From: Burkholderiaceae bacterium
GTDB taxonomy: Bacteria; Pseudomonadota; Gammaproteobacteria; Burkholderiales; Burkholderiaceae_C
Direction: 5' to 3'
Length of the DNA stretch: 55,884 bases
NCBI GenBank assembly: GCA_913776825.1
Contig: CAJYPV010000012.1
Location: forward strand, 1 to 55,884
Part shown: positions 51,001 through 55,884 of the stretch, piece after piece
Layout: each line of letters opens with the position of its first letter
How positions within the stretch are numbered: position 1 is the stretch's first letter
Made by a program: the position numbers and the translations under genes
The notes under the pieces: generated by a model
The model's input: the letters and a program-made list of their open reading frames with translations, nothing else
Databases searched by the model: none
What the model was told of the DNA's origin: nothing

Positions 51001-51788
51001 TGGCGATGACCCGCGCGCGCAGTCAGCTGCTGCTGAGTCGCACACCCGCCAAGCGAGCCAGCAGCAGCGCGACCTGGTGGACGCGGGTGCAGCCGCTGGC
51101 GACGGCGATCGATGTGCCGCCGCTGCCCGAGTCGGCCGGCGCAGAGGAGGGCGCGACCGCCGTGCTTCGGCAGTTGCCCGTCGCGCCGCCGCGTGTGGAG
51201 ACGACGTCTTCAGAATCGTCAGCGGCGGGTGCCGCGGGGGCGGCCTCGTTGGGTCAAGGACCGGAGGCCGTCGACGACAGTGCTGCGTTGGGCGAAGCGT
51301 TGCATCGGGTGCTGGAGTGGCACAGCGGTCCGCAGGGCCGGGCGCATCCGCTCGAGCGACTGATGGCGGCGGCGGCGCAGATGTATGGATTGGATGCCCG
51401 CCGCGACGAGCGCTTGCAGCGCAGCGTGCAGGCGATTTTGGGCAGCGAGGCCTGTGCGCCGTTTTTCAATTCGGACGAGCTGCTGTGGCAGGGCAATGAG
51501 GTGGCGCTGAGCTGGCGTGACCTGGACATGCGGCTCGATCGGCTCGTCTGCCGGCGCGACGAAGTCACGGGCGAGCCGACCTGGTGGGTGCTCGACTACA
51601 AGCTGAATCCCGCGCCGCAGAACCAGCCGGAGTATCTGGAGCAGCTGTGGCGCTACCGGGAAGCGGTGCGTGCTCTTCAGCCGGACGAGCCGGTGCGCTG
51701 TGCTTTCATCACCGGACAAGGGCGATTGATCGACTGCACGGAGCGCATCGCTTCTGGATTTCGTTCGGGGGCTGAAATTTCAGGCTAG
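48024..51788 (+). CDS. addA: AddA-like UvrD-family helicase/nuclease
   Basis: The 1254-residue protein is a superfamily 1 helicase fused to a nuclease domain, the AddA arrangement that replaces RecBCD. Walker A is EACAGAGKTWML (near residue 87), then motif Ia TFTRKAAGEM, motif II IDEFQDTSPLQW, motif III GDPKQSIYRFR, motif V VHGAKGLEARVV and motif VI YVAMTRARSQLL. The C-terminal nuclease carries LDYKLNPAPQNQ and a terminal RYREAVR region. An acidic low-complexity insert lies near residues 715-805, and the N-terminus has a short NDGLNDGLND repeat. The start ATG overlaps the addB stop codon by 4 nt, so translation is coupled. Confidence 0.92.
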   Translation: MSAAADRPNDGLNDGLNDVRLHATDWAPSAPDDGGTGTSMVGDADAQAHPALQQAAYTLNGAPVARERFYALACDPGRSVVVEACAGAGKTWMLVSRILRALLEGTAPQDIVAITFTRKAAGEMRQRLNEWLHEFAHGDHDGRVLALRQRGLSEAQAQALAPDLRGLQQRLLQGARAVEIRTFHAWFSQLLRAAPLELLQAQGLSPELQLIEDESDLMPELWQRFHAAVLADETLLADYQQLSLAQGRNKLLGWLSSAFDKRVEIRLAHQHGRLLDSMPGAADVVPELASLADPMQAFAAMRPSLQQLAIALGSAKNATPRKAATAIEMALQLPDQEALDSLWPALFTADGTVRKNLGDDPGLMSVTDQLLRLRLALDQNQARIWHRQMCGLALQLLDQFDALKRERGLVDMNDLERGALALLGDAGLSGWVQEKLDSQVRHLLIDEFQDTSPLQWHALYAWLSGYVGAGGGASGQRPPSVFIVGDPKQSIYRFRRAEPRVFAAARDFVREGLDGVLLACDHTRRNSPQVLAAVNAVFESASLAQQYSGFRPHTTESGDGHPLDGVFHIADEGPEELSGGSVREEGVWRPSLTQARREPELHRREAEACRIAAAIAQLLAGGEVQPGEIFVLARKRDGLRVLAQVLKAQGIAHAAPEDMPLRDAPDVRDLLALLDVLASNGHNLSLAHALRSPLFGASEADLLALAAAARSVRWLKESDEADDGGDGFGEHGLTLDEEPDVGLSDVNLDAIDERDLAPLAALEARVVEERPSEPMTLDLFDPPPEPIAPPAAPASPADDSRSWWDALMQSDDSSLSPALSRARGLLQRWNGLAMQRSPHDLLDAIVHEGDLMARVAAAVPSSERRARLHAVEALLALALELDGGRYSGLYGFVRALKGRALKLAAPAEPDAVQLLTVHGAKGLEARVVIMMDAEAGPARAEHMALAIAWPVQEPVPRTVAFIVSESRPPPSLQALLDDEKEQRQREELNALYVAMTRARSQLLLSRTPAKRASSSATWWTRVQPLATAIDVPPLPESAGAEEGATAVLRQLPVAPPRVETTSSESSAAGAAGAASLGQGPEAVDDSAALGEALHRVLEWHSGPQGRAHPLERLMAAAAQMYGLDARRDERLQRSVQAILGSEACAPFFNSDELLWQGNEVALSWRDLDMRLDRLVCRRDEVTGEPTWWVLDYKLNPAPQNQPEYLEQLWRYREAVRALQPDEPVRCAFITGQGRLIDCTERIASGFRSGAEISG

Positions 51789-51803
51789 AATCTCATTCTT
51801 GTT

Positions 51804-51880
51804 CGGGGCGTAGCGCAGCCTGGTAGCGCATCTGCTTTGGGAGCAGAGGGTCGCGAGTTCGAATCCCGCCGCCCCGACCA
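51804..51880 (+). tRNA. tRNA-Pro (TGG)
   Basis: Cloverleaf with acceptor CGGGGCG/CGCCCCG, anticodon stem TCTGC/GCAGA, loop TTTGGGA (anticodon TGG), T-loop TTCGAAT and encoded CCA. It lies 15 bp after addA. Confidence 0.97.
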
Positions 51881-51890
51881 TTCATTTCGA

Positions 51891-51929
51891 AAGCCGCAAG
51901 GATCCAAAGTCCTTGCGGCTTTTCCTTTT
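51891..51929 (+). terminator. intrinsic terminator of tRNA-Pro
   Basis: Stem AAGCCGCAAGGA/TCCTTGCGGCTT with a 5-7-nt loop and T-rich tail, 10 nt after the tRNA. Confidence 0.9.
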
Positions 51930-51986
51930 GCGGCGTCGATGACGCGTGACTTGGATGAAGCTGGCTCGAGCCCGCCGCACTGACCG

Positions 51987-52268
51987 ATGAAGAATGCTCT
52001 GATCTGCGGCCTGGCCACGCTGCTGGCCGCTTGCGCGACACCGACGACAGGCGTGGTGCCGCTCTCCGAGGGTCTCGCCAAAGTGACGCGCCAAGGCAAT
52101 GGCGCTTGGGTCACGACGGCCGACCTGAAAGCGCAAGGCATCCAGGAAGCGGATGCCTATTGCCGGAGCCAGAAGCGGACCATCCAGGTCATCGACGTCA
52201 AGGAAACACCGGTCCGGCCATTCGGCGGCTGGCCTGAAGCCGACGTGCTCTTTCGCTGCAATCCTTGA
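51987..52268 (+). CDS. small hypothetical lipoprotein
   Basis: The 93-residue product has a short signal (MKNALICGLATLLAAC) ending in a lipobox at Cys16, then Thr/Pro residues and a small domain containing two further cysteines (ADAYCRSQ and LFRC) that could form a disulfide. The segment LKAQGIQEADAYCRSQ recalls small lipoproteins found in many Burkholderiales, but I do not know a function. No operon partner is evident. Confidence 0.75.
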   Translation: MKNALICGLATLLAACATPTTGVVPLSEGLAKVTRQGNGAWVTTADLKAQGIQEADAYCRSQKRTIQVIDVKETPVRPFGGWPEADVLFRCNP

Positions 52269-52317
52269 AAGACCGGCAGTGCCGCTGGATCTTGCATCCA
52301 GCGGCCAAGCCCTGCCC

Positions 52318-52503
52318 CTACTTCTTCAAAAACTTCCGCAACACGGCGATGACCACCACGCCGATGAACAGGTAGCCGAAGACCTTGCCGCTGGAGCGGC
52401 CGTTCGCATAAGCCTCGCTGGTGGTGTCCACGGCCATCGCAGCGCTGGGGATCAGGACGAGCAGGGAGACGGCGAGGGACTGGATGGGTGCGCGAAGGTT
52501 CAT
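52318..52503 (-). CDS. 61-residue exported or membrane microprotein
   Basis: The product has an N-terminal signal-like segment (LAVSLLVLIPSAAMA), a polar stretch (DTTSEAYANGRSSGK) and a second hydrophobic helix followed by RKFLKK. This fits either a cleaved signal peptide plus one membrane helix or a two-helix membrane microprotein. There is no recognisable family and no clear ribosome site. It ends near a GCCGCTGGAT/ATCCAGCGGC hairpin (52281-52304) lacking a T-run. Confidence 0.6.
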   Translation of the reverse strand: MNLRAPIQSLAVSLLVLIPSAAMAVDTTSEAYANGRSSGKVFGYLFIGVVVIAVLRKFLKK

Positions 52504-52506
52504 CGG

Positions 52507-52728
52507 TCAAGCGTAGGTATTGAGATTGCGCCCCAAACTGCCTTCGGTGGCCAGCGCGGTGGGTTGGGGCAGGGCGGCCAGCAATGCGGCGGCGCCAGCC
52601 TCCTGAGTATCGAGGGCTTTTCGCAGCACCAACAGGCTCGCGGCATTGGCCGCCGTGCCCGGCGTGCCGTTGGAGGCGCTGCTGACCGCGGCGGCGACGC
52701 TGGGGGTGTTGGTGATGTTCATCCCCAT
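52507..52728 (-). CDS. YjfB-like putative motility protein
   Basis: From the ATG at 52728 (or 52722) the product is 71-73 residues. It begins MNITNTPSVAAAVS and contains SLLVLRKALDTQEAGAAALLAALPQP, ending LGRNLNTYA. This matches the pattern of the short YjfB family (LxVLKKALDxQ and a C-terminal LGxxxNTYA/VDVYA), annotated as putative motility proteins on thin evidence. The start is uncertain because the frame continues upstream for 38 codons. Its stop codon lies 3 bp from the start of the 61-residue gene. Confidence 0.65.
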   Translation of the reverse strand: MGMNITNTPSVAAAVSSASNGTPGTAANAASLLVLRKALDTQEAGAAALLAALPQPTALATEGSLGRNLNTYA

Positions 52729-53105
52729 GAGATCGGCCGGCCAGGGAAAAACTTGAGCGCGCGCTTGTCGCTGTTTTTCGTCCCGCGCTCGCCCTTGTTG
52801 CCCGGCTGCACCCGATGCCAGACAAAGCCGTCCCCGCGCCAATCCTCAACGCCGTCCGCCGATCAATCCGGCGCTGCCCCAGGCCCCCGCCGACTCGACG
52901 GCTGCGCGTCGTGCGCCCCGGCGGGCTGAAACGCCGACGTCTTCCCGCGCACACCTGCGCATGAAACTAGGTGGAAACCCCAAGCGGTGGCCCATGTCAT
53001 TCCGATGACGGCCGGGGACAATCCGCGCTGTTTTTTTGTCAGCCAGGCGCAAGGCGACGGCCACAAGCCAGTCTGCCGGCGCCACCGAAGAATCGAGAGC
53101 AGAAG
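52729..53105 (+). other. intergenic region upstream of the OPT transporter gene
   Basis: About 375 bp without a supported gene. It contains a palindrome GTCAT-TCCG-ATGAC (52996-53009), a possible operator, followed 8 bp later by GACAAT (53017-53022), a possible -10 for the OPT gene. Confidence 0.4.
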
Positions 53106-55088
53106 ATGGCGCTACAGCACTTGACCGACGACGAGGTCCGCACCTGGTCGCGGCAGCAGAAAGACGAGTGGTGGTTCAAGAACGTCTTTCGCGGTGACAT
53201 GGCGCAGCTCTCGCTGCGTTCGGGCCTCACCGGTTTCATCCTGGGCGGTGTGCTGGCGGCGACGTCGCTCTACATCGGCGCCAAGACCGGCATCAGCGTC
53301 GGCGTGGGGCTGACCTCGGTCATCCTCGCGTTCGCGATGTTCCGCATCCTGCACAACCTCGGTTGGGCGCAGGACTACACCATTCTCGAAAACAACTGCA
53401 CCCAGTCGATCGCGACCGCGTCCGGCTATGTGGTGATGCCGCTGATCTCCAGCCTGGGCGCCTACATGCTCGTCACCGACCGCATCGTGCCCTGGTGGCA
53501 GATGATGATCTGGATGACCGTGACGGCGGTGCTCGGCGTGCTGGTGGCCTTCCCGATGAAGCGGCGCTTCATCAATGAAGACCAACTGCCGTTCCCGGAA
53601 GGCCGCGCCTGCGGCGTGGTGCTGGATTCGCTCTACACCAGCGAGGGCGGCGAGGGCATGTTCAAGGCCGCGCTGCTGGCCAAGGTCGCCGGCGCCGCCG
53701 CGATCTATCAGGCGCTGGTCAGCGATGGCTGGATGAAGCTGCTGCAGTTCAAGCTGCTGCGCATGGACCAATGGGCCGGCATGAAGGAGCCCTGGGTCCT
53801 GCATGACCGGCTCGATGAGTACTACTACATGTGGGCGGTGAAGGCCGAGCTGTGGATCCCCAAGATCCTCGGCGTGGACTTCCGCACCCTGGGCCTGCGC
53901 CTGACGCTCGACGCCGCGATGATCGGCGTCGGTGGCCTGATGGGCATCACGGTGGCGACCAGTCTGCTGATTGGCGCGGTGGTGAACTTCGGCGTTCTGG
54001 CGCCGCTGATGATCCAGGCCGGCGACATCGTTCAGCGCGTGGCGCCGAACGGCTCGCTGGTGCCGATCTCGCGGGTGGAGATCGTCAACCAATGGTCGAT
54101 GTGGTGGGGCGTGACGATGATGGTCGCGGGCTCGCTGACCAGTCTGCTGGCCAAGCCCGACCTGTTCCTGGCGGTGTTCAAGGTCTTCAAGCGCCGCAAC
54201 AAGCAGGATCCGGGTTCGGACCTGCTGCGCGACATCGAACTGCCGCTGTGGGTGTCCTATGTCGGCGTGCCGGTGTTTGGTTTGCTGGCGGCGTACTTCG
54301 CGCATGAGTTCTTCGGCGTGCCGTTCCTGATGGCGCTCGTGTCGCTGCCGCTGATCTTCGTGCTGACGGTGATCTGCACCAACTCGATGGCGCTGACCTC
54401 ATGGACGCCGACGGGTGCGCTGTCCAAGATCACCCAGTTCACGATGGGTGCGATCGACCGCGCCAATCCGGCCGCCAACCTGATCCCGGCGGGTATGACC
54501 GCGGACGTGGCGTCCAACGCGGCCAATCTGCTGTCCGACATCAAGCCGGGCTACATGCTGGGCGGCAAGCCGCGCCATCAGGCGATGGGCCATGTGATCG
54601 GCATTCTGGCTGGCGTGCTGTCGTGCGTGCCGTTGTACTTCCTGCTGTTCCTGCCGAAGGGCGCGGACGGTGCACGCAGCACGGCGACCATCATTTCCGA
54701 GCAGTTCGCAATGCCGGCGGCGGTGCAATGGCGCGGTGTGGCCGAGATCATTGCCAAGGGTCTGCAAGGCTTGCCGACGTCGGCGCTGATTGCGATGGCG
54801 GTGGCGGCGGTCGTGGCGATCGTGATCGAAGTGCTGCGCATGGTCACGCGCGGCCGGTTCCCGCTGTCCTCGGTCTCGATCGGCCTGGGCGTGGTGCTGC
54901 CGGCGGAGGCGACCCTGTGCATGTGGATCGGCGCGATGCTGTTCTTCGTGATGGGCAAGGTCTACAAGACGCCGGGCACCAAGGGCTGGAAGTATTGGGT
55001 GGACGGCTGCGAGCCGGTCTGCGCGGGCCTGATCTCTGGTGCGGCGCTGATGGGCATCGGTAACGCGCTGGTGAATGTGCTGATCTAA
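53106..55088 (+). CDS. OPT-family oligopeptide or metal-chelate transporter
   Basis: The 660-residue protein has about 15 hydrophobic segments and OPT-family sequences: SLYIGAKTGISVGVGLTSVIL near the N-terminus, NEDQLPFPEGRACGVVLDSLY, and NLLSDIKPGYMLGGKPRHQAMG near residue 480. OPT proteins are proton-coupled importers of small peptides or peptide-like metal chelates; the bacterial substrate cannot be told from sequence. It is transcribed alone, with an AGAGCAGAAG context before the ATG. A hairpin terminator lies about 50 bp after the stop codon. Confidence 0.92.
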   Translation: MALQHLTDDEVRTWSRQQKDEWWFKNVFRGDMAQLSLRSGLTGFILGGVLAATSLYIGAKTGISVGVGLTSVILAFAMFRILHNLGWAQDYTILENNCTQSIATASGYVVMPLISSLGAYMLVTDRIVPWWQMMIWMTVTAVLGVLVAFPMKRRFINEDQLPFPEGRACGVVLDSLYTSEGGEGMFKAALLAKVAGAAAIYQALVSDGWMKLLQFKLLRMDQWAGMKEPWVLHDRLDEYYYMWAVKAELWIPKILGVDFRTLGLRLTLDAAMIGVGGLMGITVATSLLIGAVVNFGVLAPLMIQAGDIVQRVAPNGSLVPISRVEIVNQWSMWWGVTMMVAGSLTSLLAKPDLFLAVFKVFKRRNKQDPGSDLLRDIELPLWVSYVGVPVFGLLAAYFAHEFFGVPFLMALVSLPLIFVLTVICTNSMALTSWTPTGALSKITQFTMGAIDRANPAANLIPAGMTADVASNAANLLSDIKPGYMLGGKPRHQAMGHVIGILAGVLSCVPLYFLLFLPKGADGARSTATIISEQFAMPAAVQWRGVAEIIAKGLQGLPTSALIAMAVAAVVAIVIEVLRMVTRGRFPLSSVSIGLGVVLPAEATLCMWIGAMLFFVMGKVYKTPGTKGWKYWVDGCEPVCAGLISGAALMGIGNALVNVLI

Positions 55089-55136
55089 GCCAGCCCATCC
55101 GCTGACCGCCAGGCCGGAAGCGGCGTGGCACAATCC

Positions 55137-55177
55137 GGGCCCTCGGGTCGGCATGGGAATGCTGGCCGAGGGCCCTT
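55137..55177 (+). terminator. hairpin terminator downstream of the OPT gene
   Basis: GGGCCCTCGG/CCGAGGGCCC with an internal GGCAT/ATGCT pairing, followed by TTGTCGTTG. The tail is a poor T-run, so termination may be partial. Confidence 0.5.
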
Positions 55178-55235
55178 GTCGTTGATGACGGAGGGTTGGG
55201 TCTGAACCCGCGTCAGACCCCGCAGCGATCACTGT

Positions 55236-55312
55236 CTGCCCGTAGCTCAACTGGATAGAGCAGCTGCCTTCTAAGCAGCAGGTCGGGGGTTCGAGTCCCT
55301 CCGGGCAGGCCA
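55236..55312 (+). tRNA. tRNA-Arg (TCT)
   Basis: Cloverleaf with acceptor CTGCCCG/CGGGCAG, D-stem GCTC/GAGC, anticodon stem GCTGC/GCAGC with loop CTTCTAA (anticodon TCT), T-stem GGGGG/CCCTC and encoded CCA. Its 3' end borders non-core DNA. Confidence 0.96.
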
Positions 55313-55757
55313 CACTGAAAATTCACGGGATTTCTCCACCGCTCAGACGTTCAGGTAAACGAACAACCTAGGCGGCGCGGCGTCGCTCAGCTTCTGCGTT
55401 AAGGACCAGTCGGCGACCCAGCACATCACCGAGTTGCGCAACGCCTGCCAACGTGGTTGCTCGCTGTCGCGGTTCGCCTCCTCGCGCTGCTGGCGCCGAC
55501 TTGTCGTGATGTTCATGTGCGGCGTCGCTGGTTTTATGTGCTGGCAATGCAGCGGCGTGGCCTACAGCAGCTAGAGCGAGGAAGATTGCGGTCTGAGCTG
55601 GCAACAGAATGCCGAAGCGAGGTTGGGTGAAGGATGGCGCCAGTCAAAGCGGATACGCGAGGAAACTCTTACCAGGCTTCGCTCCTATGAAAGTTTTAGG
55701 AGCGGCGCTGGGACGCGCTGGTCACCTCATGGGTAGGCATTCGCCAGCCCGCCTGGA
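55313..55757. other. gene-poor, probably acquired or decayed DNA between tRNA-Arg and an IS element
   Basis: About 445 bp whose composition is less GC-biased than the core genes. On the minus strand a frame ending at 55370 closes with TLAGVAQLGDVLGRRLVLN, which recalls the C-terminus of some XRE-type antitoxins, but no helix-turn-helix precedes it in frame. An inverted repeat GCTCCTA/TAGGAGC lies at about 55680-55702. I cannot assign an intact gene. Confidence 0.4.
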
Positions 55758-55884
55758 TGAAGCGCCCCGGGTATCGCGGAGGCCCGTTGGTTTAAGTCAG
55801 ACGGTCGCGGCCTGACCAGCGCGTTGTCGATGGTAGTTGACCTCGAACTCGGCCGGCGGGATGTAGCCCAGCGGCGCCATCAAG
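55758..55884 (-). mobile_element. end of an IS3-family insertion sequence (truncated by the window)
   Basis: The element begins with a TGAAGCGCCCCGGGTATCGC-type terminal inverted repeat at about 55758-55783, similar to the ends of IS3-family elements of the IS1404/IS401 type common in Burkholderiales. The 3' end of its transposase lies directly inside. The rest is beyond the window. Confidence 0.75.
55797..55884 (-). CDS. IS3-family transposase OrfB, C-terminal fragment at window edge
   Basis: The minus-strand frame entering from the right edge reads LMAPLGYIPPAEFEVNYHRQ and stops at 55797-55799 after AGQAATV. LGYxxPAEFE is the usual C-terminal signature of the IS3-family DDE integrase (OrfB). 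Only the last 28 residues are inside the window, so integrity cannot be judged. Confidence 0.8.
   Translation of the reverse strand, partial: LMAPLGYIPPAEFEVNYHRQRAGQAATV

Noticed and set aside
51793..52141. Minus-strand frames containing GGGIRTRDPLLPKQM or SRPSAPKADALPG
   Set aside because: These are reverse translations of tRNA-Pro, not proteins.
54399..55313. Minus-strand frame beginning MACPEGLEPPTCCLEGSCS
   Set aside because: This peptide is the reverse translation of the tRNA-Arg gene, a well-known spurious annotation, and it continues antisense to the OPT gene.
55313..55757. Direct repeat of the tRNA-Arg 3' end as an attachment site
   Set aside because: I looked for a second copy of the T-arm and acceptor sequence within the window and found none; it could only lie beyond the edge.

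Overview
The window looks like a chromosomal segment of a high-GC betaproteobacterium of the order Burkholderiales, most likely from the Roseateles/Mitsuaria/Rubrivivax neighbourhood. This is inferred from gene content, gene order and protein sequence; no search was run. Supporting signs are strong GC bias at third codon positions, the surE-pcm-nlpD-rpoS block, the yhbY/rlmE-ftsH-folP-glmM order, pstSCAB-phoU-phoB-phoR, trxA-rho-rpmE2, an EF-P/EarP pair, and AddAB-type helicase-nuclease genes. Nearly everything up to about 55.3 kb is core chromosome; mobile DNA appears only in the last 130 bp.

Layout. 0-2.3 kb: earP and efp on the minus strand (EF-P with Arg32 plus its rhamnosyltransferase). 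2.4-6.1 kb: uvrC, a small lipoprotein and pgsA. 6.4-9.3 kb: an HU protein, tRNA-Val, ppiD, tRNA-His. 9.5-12.6 kb: an SRAP protein, a 51-residue basic protein, an orphan LuxR-type response regulator and a quinone oxidoreductase. 12.7-18.4 kb: surE-pcm-nlpD-rpoS, rlmD and a hypothetical protein. 18.5-19.7 kb: a BI-1/YccA membrane protein and a GlcG-like protein. 20.2-25.9 kb: carA-carB-greA and a small membrane protein. 26.2-32.6 kb: yhbY diverging from rlmE, then ftsH, folP, glmM. 32.7-40.4 kb: a fasciclin lipoprotein and the phosphate regulon (pstSCAB, phoU, phoB, phoR). 40.6-45.1 kb (minus strand): a membrane glycosyltransferase, rpmE2, rho, trxA. 45.3-51.8 kb: addB-addA, then tRNA-Pro. 52.0-55.1 kb: small exported proteins, a YjfB-like protein and an OPT transporter. 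55.2-55.9 kb: tRNA-Arg, gene-poor DNA and the end of an IS3-family insertion sequence.

How it works together. The phosphate block is a complete sensing and uptake unit: PstSCAB imports phosphate, PhoU and PhoR sense transport, PhoB acts on a Pho-box array seen just upstream of pstS. surE-pcm-nlpD-rpoS couples stationary-phase repair and cell separation to the general stress sigma factor. carAB supplies carbamoyl phosphate for arginine and pyrimidines. FtsH sits behind a good match to a heat-shock (sigma-32) promoter. EarP would activate EF-P for translation of polyproline stretches.

The most interesting material is regulatory: a carAB start region resembling the UTP-sensitive reiterative promoter of E. 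coli carAB, a sigma-32 promoter for ftsH, an 18-bp divergent yhbY/rlmE spacer with one palindromic -10 serving both directions, several genes whose -10 lies 6-8 nt from the start codon (predicting leaderless mRNAs), a long rho leader initiated over the trxA stop codon, and a set of terminators sharing a U-tract followed by CATG. I found no clear undescribed multi-gene system. The best protein candidates for novelty are the small unassigned proteins at 10442-10597, 18054-18368, 51987-52268 and 52318-52503.
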